64,000 nt of DNA from Streptomyces spirodelae (GCF_017676385.1 NZ_JAFFZN010000023.1:62001-126000), one strand, 5' to 3'. Counted from the stretch's first letter, positions 41,628 through 50,730 are shown. Numbers and translations are program-made. Notes: generated by a model not told the origin, from the letters alone.

Positions 41628-42527
41628 ATGCCGTCTAGCCTGCCTGATGTCGTCCTCTGGTCCATCCCAGCCTTCGTCCTGCTCACCGTCCTCGAAATGG
41701 TGAGCTACCGCCTGCATCCGGACGAAGACTCCGCCGGATACGAGGCGAAGGACGCCGCGACCAGCCTCACCATGGGGCTCGGCAGCCTGGTGTTCGACGC
41801 GCTGTGGAAGATACCGATCGTCGCCGTGTACGCGGCGATCTACGAACTCACCCCGCTCCGCGTCCCGGTCCTGTGGTGGACCCTGCCCCTGATGCTGCTC
41901 GCCCAGGACTTCTTCTACTACTGGTCCCACCGCGGCCACCATGTGATCCGCATCCTGTGGGCCTGCCATGTCGTGCACCACTCCAGCAAGAAGTTCAACC
42001 TCACCACGGCGCTCCGCCAGCCGTGGACGACCTGGACCGTGTGGCCGTTCTACGTACCGGTGATCGCCTGCGGGGTCCACCCGGCCGCGCTGGCGTTCTG
42101 CTCCTCGGCCAACCTCGTGTACCAGTTCTGGATACACACCGAGCGCATCGGAAAGCTCCCCGCACCGATCGAGTTCGTCTTCAACACGCCCTCGCACCAC
42201 CGGGTGCACCACGCCTCCCAGGGCAGCTATCTGGACCGCAACTTCGGCGGCATCCTCATCGTGTGGGACCGCCTCTTCGGCTCGTTCGTACCGGAGACGG
42301 ACGCCTGTGTGTTCGGGCTGACCAAGAACATCGACACGTACAACCCGCTGCGGGTCGCCACCCACGAGTACGCGGCCATCGCCCGCGACCTGCGCGCGGC
42401 GCGCAGCTGGCGGGAGCGCGCCGGACGCGTCTTCCGCGGCCCGGGGTGGCAGCCGGTGCCGGCCCGTCCCACGGCAGAGGGGGCCGGACCGCGGGAACGG
42501 TCCGGCCCCCTCCAGGAGCTGTCCTAG
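41628..42527 (+). CDS. Sterol desaturase/fatty acid hydroxylase superfamily membrane protein
   Basis: 299 residues. Di-iron membrane hydroxylase or desaturase. Histidine boxes: WSHRGHH, HVVHHSSKKF and HHRVHHASQG, as expected for the family. About four membrane helices (VVLWSIPAFVLLTVLEMV, LPLMLLAQDFFYYW). The last 17 codons overlap a strong hairpin, so the C-terminal residues after FRGPGWQP may be an added tail. ATG 41628 appears leaderless. Substrate unknown; possibly a carotenoid or lipid hydroxylase. Confidence 0.9.
   Translation: MPSSLPDVVLWSIPAFVLLTVLEMVSYRLHPDEDSAGYEAKDAATSLTMGLGSLVFDALWKIPIVAVYAAIYELTPLRVPVLWWTLPLMLLAQDFFYYWSHRGHHVIRILWACHVVHHSSKKFNLTTALRQPWTTWTVWPFYVPVIACGVHPAALAFCSSANLVYQFWIHTERIGKLPAPIEFVFNTPSHHRVHHASQGSYLDRNFGGILIVWDRLFGSFVPETDACVFGLTKNIDTYNPLRVATHEYAAIARDLRAARSWRERAGRVFRGPGWQPVPARPTAEGAGPRERSGPLQELS
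42477..42512. terminator. Hairpin terminator overlapping the sterol-desaturase 3' end
   Basis: Perfect 15-bp stem GAGGGGGCCGGACCG / CGGTCCGGCCCCCTC with loop CGGGAA. It lies before the stop codon at 42525-42527. Confidence 0.8.
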
Positions 42528-42567
42528 GGCGTACGGGGCGGCAAACCGGCCCCGCCCAGGGCGGTCG

Positions 42568-44106
42568 TCACTTGGTGACGGCCGCCAGCGCGTCCACGAG
42601 CCCGTGGCCGTAGAAGCTGTTGTTGCCCTTCACTCCGGTGCACGTCGCGGCGAAGGTACCGCGGTTGCCCGGGTCATACTTCTCCGGGCACGGCAGAGTC
42701 TGCGCCTGCGCCTTCAGCATCCAGGAGATCTCCTGGGCGCTGGCCTTGGGGTGGTTGCTCTTGATCAGCGCAGCCACGCCCGCGACCTGCGGACCGGCCA
42801 TCGAGGTGCCCTGGAGGTAGGCGTACTCGCCGTTCGGCATGGTGGACAGCACGCCACCGTCCTTGGCGGGCTCCTCCGGAGTCTGGAACGCGCGGTCACC
42901 GCCCGGGGCCGTCACATCGATCTCGTAGCGCCCGTAGTTGGAGTAGTACGACTTCAGGTTCTCCGGGCCGGTCGCCGAGACCGAGGTGGCACCGTTCAGC
43001 ATCGTGGGCACGTCCGGGCAGGTGGCCGGATCGATGGTGCGCTTCACCGGTGTGGTGTCGTCCGGGCTCGTGTCGTCCACGATCTCGGACGCCGCCAAGT
43101 CGTGCGAGGAGTTGCCCGCCGAGCTGACCGTGGTCACACCCTTGCCCTGCGCGTACCTGATGGCGCGCTGCACCGACTCGGCGATGGCCTTCTGGTCGGC
43201 GTGGTCGTCGCAGTTGTAGAGCCACGGGTCGACGTAGTAGCTGTTGTTGGTCACCTCGATGCCGTGGTCGGCAGCGAAGACCATCGCGCACACGACGGCC
43301 TCGCTGTAGAACAGCGACGTCTCGGGCTCGCTGACCTTGAGGGAGGCGACCTTCACACCGGGCGCGGCGCCCGCGATGCCGACACCGTTGCGGGGCGCGG
43401 CGATGATGCCCGCCACGTGCGTGCCGTGGTAGTCCTCGCTCGGGTCGTACGGGCGCCAGGCGCCCGGCGAGGTGTCGGCCTTGCCGCCGACGCAGTTCGC
43501 GGACTGCTTGGCGGAGAAGTTGGCCTTCAGGTCCGGGTGGGTGTCGTCCACGCCGGTGTCGATGACGCCGACGGTGACCTTCCGGCTGCCCTCGTCGATC
43601 TTGGCTGCCTTGTCGGCCTTGATGGCCCGCTTGTCCCACTGCAGGGACTCCAGCGGCTCCTGGTCCTTGGCCTTCGCCTTCAGGAGCGTCGACTTCGCCT
43701 TGGGCTCCTTGACGAAGTGCGGCTTGCCCACCTCGGTGGTGGTCGCGGCCTTGAGCGGGGCTGTGCGGGTGGCGCCCGCCGAGTCCACTCCGTCGACCGC
43801 GCGGAGCGTCTCGCCGAACTCCGGGTTGCTGGAGTGCGCGACGATGACGCCTATCTTCTTGTACGTGGCGACGATCTTGCCGTCAGCCTCGCGTATCTCC
43901 CTCTTGACACGTTTGACGGTATTGCCGCCGGTCTCGGTGTTGACGATGTAGCTGAGCTTCTCGCCGGCCTTCGCCTTGGGCGCCGCGGCACCGTCGGTGT
44001 CCTGTGCGTTCGCGGCTGCCGCGCCCGCGAGGCCGAGGGAGGCGGTCAGTACCAGTCCCAACGGCACCGCGAGAGCACGCCGCCGTCTGGATGGTCTCGA
44101 ATCCAT
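42568..44106 (-). CDS. Secreted S8 family subtilisin-like serine peptidase
   Basis: 512 residues. Signal peptide: RPSRRRRALAVPLGLVLTAS.. with hydrophobic core to AAANAQ near residue 37. An inhibitor-I9-like propeptide follows (to about residue 140). Catalytic triad: D in VGVIDTGVDDTHPD, H in EDYHGTHVAGIIAAP, S in LQGTSMAGPQVAG. The SNYGRYEIDVTAPG and ASAQEISWMLK segments are typical. ATG 44106 has GGAGA six bases upstream; an upstream in-frame start (44136) has no ribosome site. Probably an extracellular protease. Confidence 0.93.
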   Translation of the reverse strand: MDSRPSRRRRALAVPLGLVLTASLGLAGAAAANAQDTDGAAAPKAKAGEKLSYIVNTETGGNTVKRVKREIREADGKIVATYKKIGVIVAHSSNPEFGETLRAVDGVDSAGATRTAPLKAATTTEVGKPHFVKEPKAKSTLLKAKAKDQEPLESLQWDKRAIKADKAAKIDEGSRKVTVGVIDTGVDDTHPDLKANFSAKQSANCVGGKADTSPGAWRPYDPSEDYHGTHVAGIIAAPRNGVGIAGAAPGVKVASLKVSEPETSLFYSEAVVCAMVFAADHGIEVTNNSYYVDPWLYNCDDHADQKAIAESVQRAIRYAQGKGVTTVSSAGNSSHDLAASEIVDDTSPDDTTPVKRTIDPATCPDVPTMLNGATSVSATGPENLKSYYSNYGRYEIDVTAPGGDRAFQTPEEPAKDGGVLSTMPNGEYAYLQGTSMAGPQVAGVAALIKSNHPKASAQEISWMLKAQAQTLPCPEKYDPGNRGTFAATCTGVKGNNSFYGHGLVDALAAVTK

Positions 44107-44217
44107 GGGGTCTCCATGTCGTCTGAACTTGTCCACAGACGACGGAAGTTATCCCTGCGAGCCAGGTAACTGCAATGGATTGATGAAGAAAGTCCGAAGG
44201 CTGTGCACAACCGTGAT

Positions 44218-44259
44218 CGGTGTTACCACTTTCAACTTCGGTGTTCCCACTTTCAACTA
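44218..44259. repeat. Tandem 21-bp direct repeat in the peptidase/DUF485 intergenic region
   Basis: Two adjacent 21-bp units, 44218-44238 and 44239-44259, differing at two positions; shared core GGTGTTnCCACTTTCAACT. Two helical turns per unit and AT-rich. It lies midway between the divergent peptidase (44106) and DUF485 gene (44388), so it is a strong operator candidate. Confidence 0.8.
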
Positions 44260-44387
44260 CCGACCCCCTGTTGTGGAACCGAGGGACGATCTACGATGCG
44301 CGCACTGTGACGTCCACTGAGACGTGGATCACACTCTTGTCGGCACCGTCCCCCCATCATCTTCCTCACGTTCCGTCTGGAGTCACT

Positions 44388-44825
44388 GTGGACACCGCCC
44401 CAGAGCACGCGAGTCCCGGCCCACCGGGGCCCCGGGACTACACGGACGTGCAGCACAGCGCCGAGTTCGGGGAACTGCGGCGCGGCTACCGTTCCTTCGT
44501 CTTCCCGCTCACCGTCGGTTTCATCGCCTGGTACCTGCTCTACGTCCTGCTGTCCAACTACGCGGGCGACTTCATGGGCACCAAGGTCGTCGGCAACATC
44601 AATATCGCCTTCGTCTTCGGCCTCGCACAGTTTCTGACGACCTTCCTGATCGCCTGGTGGTACTCGCGGTTCGCCGCCGTGAAGCTCGACCCGAAGGCGG
44701 AAGCGCTCAAGACACGGCTGGAGGCGGAGAACCTCCAGCGCGAGGCCGGAGGGGGAATCGGCCACCAGACCGACCGCCTCGGCAAGGAGAAGGGCGAGCT
44801 CGCCGGTCAGGAGGACGACGCATGA
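44388..44825 (+). CDS. DUF485 membrane protein, accessory to acetate symporter
   Basis: 145 residues. The DUF485 core has two helices (SFVFPLTVGFIAWYLLYVLL and NIAFVFGLAQFLTTFLIAWW) between a short polar N terminus and a charged C terminus (YSRFAAVKLDPKAEALKTRL). The family is nearly always beside an ActP-type symporter. GTG 44388 with GGAG five bases upstream; the stop overlaps the next start (ATGA). Confidence 0.92.
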   Translation: MDTAPEHASPGPPGPRDYTDVQHSAEFGELRRGYRSFVFPLTVGFIAWYLLYVLLSNYAGDFMGTKVVGNINIAFVFGLAQFLTTFLIAWWYSRFAAVKLDPKAEALKTRLEAENLQREAGGGIGHQTDRLGKEKGELAGQEDDA

Positions 44826-46468
44826 GTCTCACCCACCAGGTCGCCGCGCCCGCCACCCAGCTGGCGGCCGAGAGCGCGAGCGAACACCGCCCGCTGATCA
44901 TCACGCTCTTCTCGGTCTTCGTCGTCATCACCCTCGGCGTCACCGTCTGGGCGGGCCGCAGGACCAAGGACGCCACCGACTTCTACGCAGGCGGGCGGCA
45001 GTTCACCGGCTTCCAGAACGGGCTGGCCATCTCCGGCGACTACATGTCTGCCGCGTCCTTCCTCGGCATCGCGGGCGCCATCGCGCTGGCCGGATACGAC
45101 GGGTTCCTCTACTCCATCGGCTTCCTCGTCGCCTGGCTGGTCGCCCTCCTCCTGGTCGCCGAACCGCTGCGCAACTCCGGCCGCTACACCATGGGCGACG
45201 TACTGGCCTACCGCATGCGGCAGCGGCCCGTACGCACCGCCGCCGGGGTCTCCACCATCGTCGTCTCGATCTTCTACCTGCTGGCCCAGATGGTCGGCGC
45301 CGGTGCGCTCGTCGCGCTGCTGCTGGGCATCACGGGCGAGACGGGCAAGAACCTGATCGTCGTCTTCGTCGGCATCGTGATGATCCTCTACGTGACGATC
45401 GGCGGCATGAAGGGGACCACCTGGGTTCAGATGATCAAGGCGTGCCTGCTCATCGGCGGCACGGTCATCATCACCTTCCTGGTGTTCCACAAGTTCAACT
45501 ACAACCTCTCCTCCCTGCTCGGCGCCGCCGCCGAGAACAGCGGAAAGGGCGCCTCCTTCCTGGAGCCGGGGCTGAAATACGGCGTGTCGACCACCTCGAA
45601 GATCGACTTCATCTCGCTCGGTCTCGCGCTCATCCTCGGCACGGCCGGACTGCCGCACATCCTGATCCGCTTCTACACCGTGCCCACCGCGAAGGCCGCC
45701 AGGAAGTCCGTCAACTGGGCCATCGGCATCATCGGCGTCTTCTACCTGATGACCATCGCACTCGGCTTCGGCGCCGCGGCGCTGCTCAGCCAGAAGACGA
45801 TCACCGACTCCAACGCGGCCGGCAATACGGCTGCACCGCTGCTCGCCCAGGAGATCGGCGGCGGAGCCGACTCGACCGGCGGTGCGGTTCTGCTGGCGAT
45901 GATCTCCGCCGTCGCCTTCGCCACCATCCTGGCGGTGGTGGCCGGACTGACCCTCGCCTCCTCGTCCTCCTTCGCCCACGACCTGTACGCCAACGTCATC
46001 CGCAGGGGCAAGGCCACCGAGAAGGAAGAGGTCAAGGCCGCCCGCGTCTCCGCCGTGATCATCGGCGGCGTCGCCATCGGGCTCGGCATCTTCGCCGGCA
46101 AGCTCAACGTCGCCGGACTCGTCGCCCTCGCCTTCGCGGTAGCCGCCTCCGCGAACCTGCCCACCCTGCTCTACAGCCTCTTCTGGAAGCGCTTCACCAC
46201 CACCGGCGCGCTGTGGTCGATCTACGGCGGACTGATCTCCTCGGTGTTCCTGGTGTTCTTCTCGCCGGTCGTCACCGGCAAGGAGACGTCCATGTTCCCC
46301 GACGTCGACTTCGCCTGGTTCCCGCTGCAGAATCCGGGGCTCATCTCGATTCCGCTCGGGTTCCTGCTGGGGTGGGTCGGCTCCCTCCTCTCCAAGGACG
46401 AGGGCGCGGGTGGTGCCAAGTACGCCGAGCTGGAGGTCCGCTCCATGACGGGCGTCGGCGCCCACTGA
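44822..46468 (+). CDS. actP: Cation/acetate symporter, SSS family (ActP-like)
   Basis: 548 residues. Sodium:solute symporter with about 13 helices. Seen: DFYAGGRQFTGFQNGLAISGDYMSAASFLG near the N terminus (split as DFYAGGRQFTGF and NGLAISGDYMSAASFLG), the helix motif GTAGLPHILIRFYTVP, and the SSS signature in AFATILAVVAGLTLASSSSFAHDLY. Takes up acetate and related monocarboxylates. ATG 44822 overlaps the DUF485 stop. The AcsA partner gene is not in the window. Confidence 0.93.
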   Translation: MSLTHQVAAPATQLAAESASEHRPLIITLFSVFVVITLGVTVWAGRRTKDATDFYAGGRQFTGFQNGLAISGDYMSAASFLGIAGAIALAGYDGFLYSIGFLVAWLVALLLVAEPLRNSGRYTMGDVLAYRMRQRPVRTAAGVSTIVVSIFYLLAQMVGAGALVALLLGITGETGKNLIVVFVGIVMILYVTIGGMKGTTWVQMIKACLLIGGTVIITFLVFHKFNYNLSSLLGAAAENSGKGASFLEPGLKYGVSTTSKIDFISLGLALILGTAGLPHILIRFYTVPTAKAARKSVNWAIGIIGVFYLMTIALGFGAAALLSQKTITDSNAAGNTAAPLLAQEIGGGADSTGGAVLLAMISAVAFATILAVVAGLTLASSSSFAHDLYANVIRRGKATEKEEVKAARVSAVIIGGVAIGLGIFAGKLNVAGLVALAFAVAASANLPTLLYSLFWKRFTTTGALWSIYGGLISSVFLVFFSPVVTGKETSMFPDVDFAWFPLQNPGLISIPLGFLLGWVGSLLSKDEGAGGAKYAELEVRSMTGVGAH

Positions 46469-46811
46469 CGCCTCCGGCGGTTGCGCCGCCCCACCATCGG
46501 GATGAGGGCTCAGCCCTCTGACCTTCTTCCATGTTGGGGGCTCCTCCCCCAAACCCCCGGGTCCTCGCCGGACAGGCGCTGGGGGAGGAGCCCCCGACAC
46601 GACCTGTCGGCGGCTGCCGGGACACAAACGGGGGGTTCGTCCACAACCGGGGGCACCCCGAAGGGAGGGGGCACCAAGGGGGTGGTCAGCAATTGCGGGG
46701 TGTCAGAGGGCGAAGCCCTCTCATGTGCGAGGGCGTAACAATCGGCGCTGTCGGATGTCACAGCCGTGACCTACGCTGCGAAGCAGCTCACGTTCCTGGG
46801 AGGCCGTCAGC
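46469..46811. terminator. Intergenic region with strong hairpins before moaA
   Basis: 343 bp, no gene. It has GGGGGCTCCTCCCCCA (46536-46551) paired with TGGGGGAGGAGCCCCC (46580-46595) across a 28-nt loop, and a small hairpin AGAGGGC-GAA-GCCCTCT (46705-46721). The inverted repeat GTCAC-AGCC-GTGAC follows near 46756. The first is the symporter terminator. moaA then has GGGAGG eight bases before its ATG. Confidence 0.75.
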
Positions 46812-47801
46812 ATGCTGCTGGACACCTACGGCCGGGTCGCCACCGACCTGCGCGTCTCGCTGACCGACCGCTGCAACCTGCGCTGCACCTACTGCATGCC
46901 GGAGGAGGGCCTGCAGTGGCTCGCCAAGCCCGAACTCCTGACGGACGACGAGATCGTCCGTCTGGTCCGGATCGCGGTCACCGACCTCGGCGTCACCGAG
47001 GTCCGCTTCACCGGCGGCGAACCCCTCCTGCGCCCAGGGCTGACCGGCATAGTCGCGCGCTGTGCCGAGCTGGAGCCCCGTCCCAGGATGTCGCTGACCA
47101 CCAACGGCATCGGCCTGGAGCGCACGGCGGCGGCGCTGCGTGAGGCGGGCCTGGACCGTGTGAACGTCTCGCTGGACACGCTGGACCCGGAGACGTTCCA
47201 GCGGATGACGCGCCGCAAGCGCCACGCAGACGTCCTTCGCGGGCTGGCGGCCGCCCGGGAGGCCGGCCTGGCGCCGGTGAAGGTCAACGCGGTGCTGATG
47301 CCGGGGATGAACGACCAGGAGGCCCCTGAACTGCTGGAATGGGCACTGGAGGAGGGGTACGAGCTCCGCTTCATCGAGCAGATGCCGCTCGACGCCCAGC
47401 ACGGCTGGCAGCGTGAGGGCATGATCACCGCAGGTGACATCCTGGAGTCGCTGCGCACCCGCTTCGCCCTCACCCCGGAGGGGCAGGAAGAGCGTGGTTC
47501 GGCACCGGCGGAGCGCTGGCTGGTGGATGGTGGTCCGCAGCGGGTCGGGGTGATCGCGTCGGTCACCCGGCCGTTCTGCCGAGCCTGCGACCGCACCCGG
47601 CTGACGGCGGACGGACAGGTGCGCACCTGCCTGTTCGCCACGGAGGAGTCCGATCTGCGGGGCGCACTGCGCGGAGGTGCCTCGGATGCCCAGGTGGCGG
47701 CGTCGTGGCGGAAGGCGATGTGGGGCAAGAAGGCGGGGGCCGGCATCGACGACCCCTCGTTCGTCCAGCCGCAGCGCCCGATGTCGGCGATCGGTGGCTG
47801 A
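46812..47801 (+). CDS. moaA: GTP 3',8-cyclase MoaA
   Basis: 329 residues. Radical-SAM enzyme converting GTP in the first step of molybdopterin synthesis. Seen: the CxxxCxxC cluster in TDRCNLRCTYCMPEEG, VRFTGGEPLLRPG, the second cluster in FCRACDRTRLTADGQVRTC, and the C-terminal GG needed for activity (MSAIGG). ATG 46812 with GGGAGG eight bases upstream. moaC and other Moco genes are not in the window. Confidence 0.97.
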   Translation: MLLDTYGRVATDLRVSLTDRCNLRCTYCMPEEGLQWLAKPELLTDDEIVRLVRIAVTDLGVTEVRFTGGEPLLRPGLTGIVARCAELEPRPRMSLTTNGIGLERTAAALREAGLDRVNVSLDTLDPETFQRMTRRKRHADVLRGLAAAREAGLAPVKVNAVLMPGMNDQEAPELLEWALEEGYELRFIEQMPLDAQHGWQREGMITAGDILESLRTRFALTPEGQEERGSAPAERWLVDGGPQRVGVIASVTRPFCRACDRTRLTADGQVRTCLFATEESDLRGALRGGASDAQVAASWRKAMWGKKAGAGIDDPSFVQPQRPMSAIGG

Positions 47802-47873
47802 GGTCCCGACATCCGGGCGCCTGCGGGACGGCGCGCCCGCGAGACGACGGCGTCCTTCCGTGGGCGAGGGGTC

Positions 47874-48143
47874 TCAGCTGTCCTCGGACGGCTTCGGCTC
47901 CCAGTCGGCCAGCGGCACGGTGTCCTTCAGGAAGCCGCGGACGCCGAGGAACTTCGAGAGGTATTCGCGGTGTTCCTCGCAGGCCAGCCACGTCTTGCGG
48001 CGGTCGGGGGTGTGCAGCTTGGGGTTGTTCCAGGCGAGCACCCACACAGCCGGCTCACGGCAGCCCTTGGCGGAGCAGATCGGGGTATCGGGTCCCTCGG
48101 CTGAGGGGGAGGCGGAAGGAATCACGCCTTCATCTTCCCTCAC
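47874..48143 (-). CDS. Small conserved protein with a C4-type metal-site pattern
   Basis: 89 residues. Two cysteine pairs (CSAKGCREP and WLACEEHREYL) about 30 residues apart look like a zinc ribbon or knuckle; AWNNPKLHTPDRRKTW lies between. No domain name recognised. Homologues, from memory, sit beside moaA in streptomycetes. GTG 48143 with AAGGAAG five bases upstream. Confidence 0.75.
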   Translation of the reverse strand: MREDEGVIPSASPSAEGPDTPICSAKGCREPAVWVLAWNNPKLHTPDRRKTWLACEEHREYLSKFLGVRGFLKDTVPLADWEPKPSEDS

Positions 48144-48172
48144 GGTCTTCCTTCACGCCGCGGACATTAAAC

Positions 48173-48208
48173 GACGCCGGGCAGCCACGGGGGGAGCCGC
48201 CCGGCGTC
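48173..48208. terminator. Hairpin between the small zinc-type gene and DUF3099 gene
   Basis: Perfect 10-bp stem GACGCCGGGC / GCCCGGCGTC with 16-nt loop, downstream of the DUF3099 gene. Likely terminator. Confidence 0.5.
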
Positions 48209-48330
48209 GGTCCATCGCTCCGACGGGGGATGCGGAGCGCACATGAAGTATGGCATGCGGGAGCGGCCGCAGTGCACCGGAACCGCAGGATTGATCTGAG
48301 GTTTTCTTGAGCTTTGTGCAAAGAGCCAGA

Positions 48331-48750
48331 TCAACTGCGGTCACCCGTCGTCTCGTTCGGGGCGGACTCGGCCTCTTCCGGAGCGGTTTCCCCCTCCGCT
48401 GTGCCGGTTTCGCCCCCCGCGGTGCCGGTTTCGTCCTCCGCTTTGCTCACCCGTGAGGGCTCCAGCTCTTCGTGCGCAGGGTCAGGCGGCACCGTCGGGG
48501 GAGCCGACGGCGCGTTCTCCCGTCCGGCGTTGGCGATCACGACGGCGATGTACGGAAGCGTCAGGCCGAGCACCAGCGTCACCACGGCAAGCGGGCGCTC
48601 GACGTTCCACAGCACCACGGTGAGCAGGACGGCGACCGTGCGGATCAGCATGGAGATCACATAGCGACGCTGCCTCCCGCGCACGTCTTCCTGCAGGCTC
48701 TGCCGAGCCCCGGTGATCCGGAAAACCTCCGGCTGGTGCTGCTTCCGCAT
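48331..48750 (-). CDS. DUF3099 family membrane protein
   Basis: 139 residues. Seen: the conserved N terminus RKQHQPEVFRITGARQSLQED, VRGRQRRYVISML, and two helices (VAVLLTVVLWNVERPLA and LVLGLTLPYIAVVIANAG), then an acidic tail with repeats (GTAGGETGTAEGE). ATG 48750 chosen because it begins at the family N terminus; a GTG at 48816 would add 22 residues. Function unknown. Confidence 0.82.
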   Translation of the reverse strand: MRKQHQPEVFRITGARQSLQEDVRGRQRRYVISMLIRTVAVLLTVVLWNVERPLAVVTLVLGLTLPYIAVVIANAGRENAPSAPPTVPPDPAHEELEPSRVSKAEDETGTAGGETGTAEGETAPEEAESAPNETTGDRS

Positions 48751-48912
48751 CACATTCCACCACCTGCTCACCTGCCGTTCTCCGCGGCTGTGCACGGAGA
48801 TCCGGACGTTTCCCACGGTACGCCTCGGACGCGTCCGCTACGAGACCGGGGCGGCGGCCCCGGAGGACCGGACGGCCTGCGCACGACGCGGGTCCGGCGG
48901 CTCCGGTGGATT

Positions 48913-48942
48913 GCGTACCCCGGCCGCAGAGCCGGGGTACGC
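48913..48942 (-). terminator. tyrS terminator hairpin
   Basis: Perfect 12-bp stem GCGTACCCCGGC / GCCGGGGTACGC with loop CGCAGA, 26 nt after the tyrS stop. Confidence 0.8.
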
Positions 48943-48968
48943 GCGTCCACAGCGCTGCCGGGCCGCCG

Positions 48969-50384
48969 TCACAGACCGCGGAGCTCCGCGACCTTGCGGC
49001 CCGCCTTCAGATAGACCGCGTCGGCCGTGCCGCCCCCGGAGGAGACCGCTTCTCCGGCGACCTCGGCCAGCGGGCGCAGCGCCTCTGTCTCGGAGACCAC
49101 CACGGCCTGCTGCTTCTCGCCGCCCCTCTCGATGATCAGCCGCAGCCCGTTCTGCTTGGCGATGCGGCGGGCGGCCGAAGCGCTCGGGGTGAACTCCAGC
49201 ACCTTCGTCAGTACAGCGGCGACGCCCTCTGCGCCGTGTTCGGCCACGTCCACGACAGGCAGGGTCTCCAGGTCGGAGAAGGACTTCTTGGAGAACTGGG
49301 CGACGAAGTGCGCGCGGGCGGCCATCGCCGCCGGCACACCGTGCAGGGCCGCGACGACCTCGCCGGCCAGGACCTTCTTCAGGTCCATCGGGTGCAGTGA
49401 GCCGGCCTCGATACGGGCTGTCGCCTGGTCGATCTCGGTGTCCGTCCACTCGGTCCAGGCGCGCAGGTAGGGCACCATCAGCCGGTCGGGGATGGACATG
49501 ATCTTGCCGAAGACCTCGTCGGGTGCGCTGCTCAGGCCGACGTAGTTGCCCTTGGACTTGGACATCTTGGCGCCCGAGCCGTCCGTGCCCTCGACCAGTG
49601 GCATGGTGACCACGAGCTGCGGCTGCTGCCCGTGTACCTCCATCACCCGGCGCCCCATCTGGAGGTTGAGGAGCTGGTCGACGCCGCCGAGCTCCACGTC
49701 GCAGGCCAGCTCCACCGAGTCGAGGGCCTGGGCGACGGGGTAGAGCAGCTCGGACATGGTCAGCCCGGAGCCTTCGGAGAGCCGGTTGCGGAAGTCCTCG
49801 CGCTGGAGCAGCGCCGAGACGGGCACCTGCGCGAGCAGCCCCAGCAACTCGGGCAGCGTGACGGGGGCCAGCCACTCGCTGTTGCGGGCGAAGCGCACCT
49901 TCTCGAAGTCGAAGAAGGGCCGCACCTGCTCCTGGTAGCCGGACAGGTTCTGTGCGATGTCCTCGTCGGTCAGCGGCGGGCGCTCGGCCGTTCGGCCCGA
50001 GGGATCGCCGATCTTGGCGGTGAAGTCGCCGATGATCAGCGTGACGTCGTGCCCCATCCGCTGGAAGCGGCTGAGCACGATGACCGGTACGGCGTGGCCC
50101 AGATGCACATCCGCCGCCGTCGGGTCGATGCCCAGCTTGATGTGCAGGCCCTTGCCCTGGGCAGCACGCTCCTCGATCCGCTCGGCGAGCTTGTCCACGG
50201 ACGGCAGCAGCTCGACCGAGCGCGCCCCGATCAACTCGGCCTGCTCCTTGGCCGGCAGATCGCTCAGGTCCAGATAGCGCCGCGTCCCGGTCTCCTCGAG
50301 CAGCCGCTCGACATTGGTGTCGGAGGAGAGGTCCTGGGCCAGCAGCTCACTGGCGCGCTGTACGGAGTCGCCGAGGCGTGTCAC
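48969..50384 (-). CDS. tyrS: Tyrosyl-tRNA synthetase (KMSKS-type)
   Basis: 471 residues. Class I synthetase. Seen: the HIGH variant in HLGHAVPVIVLSRFQ, GDPSGR, the tyrosine-recognition segment, KMSKSKGNYVGLS as KMSKS, and a C-terminal S4-like domain (ASAARRIAKQNGLRLII). It is of the TyrZ-like branch, whose KMSKS is K-M-S-K-S rather than KFGKT. GTG start 50384. Confidence 0.95.
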   Translation of the reverse strand: MTRLGDSVQRASELLAQDLSSDTNVERLLEETGTRRYLDLSDLPAKEQAELIGARSVELLPSVDKLAERIEERAAQGKGLHIKLGIDPTAADVHLGHAVPVIVLSRFQRMGHDVTLIIGDFTAKIGDPSGRTAERPPLTDEDIAQNLSGYQEQVRPFFDFEKVRFARNSEWLAPVTLPELLGLLAQVPVSALLQREDFRNRLSEGSGLTMSELLYPVAQALDSVELACDVELGGVDQLLNLQMGRRVMEVHGQQPQLVVTMPLVEGTDGSGAKMSKSKGNYVGLSSAPDEVFGKIMSIPDRLMVPYLRAWTEWTDTEIDQATARIEAGSLHPMDLKKVLAGEVVAALHGVPAAMAARAHFVAQFSKKSFSDLETLPVVDVAEHGAEGVAAVLTKVLEFTPSASAARRIAKQNGLRLIIERGGEKQQAVVVSETEALRPLAEVAGEAVSSGGGTADAVYLKAGRKVAELRGL

Positions 50385-50730
50385 GTCACTGTCCTGGTGT
50401 GGTGGTTGCTGAATACGGTCCGGGAAAGTCTATGCCCCCGCACCGACACCGACCGCCCGCGGCGGCTCTGCCGCCGCACTCCACCCGGGCACTCCGCCCG
50501 GCCACCCCGGCACTCAACCCCGGCGCCGCCACCCCGGCCCGGAGCCGTCCGCGGCGTCCCCGTGGCCGCCCGACGCGGTTCGCGCCGCCGCGGAATCGGC
50601 GTTTCTGTAGGGACCCCACAGGAGGCCGCTGGACCCCCTGTCCGTGCCCGAGTGCTCGCGACCTGGTCATGGCGGATAGGTTCTCCTTGCGACAGACCGC
50701 GACAGCAGAAGCAGAAAGGGTGGTCACACA
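50385..50730. promoter_or_regulatory. Divergent tyrS/fabG promoter region
   Basis: 346 bp. No coding sequence credible; it holds the tyrS -10 (50427-50432) and TAGGTT at 50677-50682 as -10 for fabG. No T-box or other RNA structure recognised. Confidence 0.4.
50427..50432 (-). promoter_or_regulatory. tyrS -10 candidate TAGACT
   Basis: On the minus strand TAGACT lies about 43 nt upstream of the tyrS GTG, leaving a short leader. No good -35. Confidence 0.4.

Noticed and set aside
42604..44169. Long plus-strand open frame opposite the subtilisin gene
   Set aside because: The minus strand has a full S8 triad and signal peptide; the plus-strand product is Arg/Val-rich with no domain.
46536..46595. 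Insertion-sequence terminal repeats
   Set aside because: The perfect inverted repeat encloses only 28 nt, and there is no transposase or target duplication. It is a terminator.
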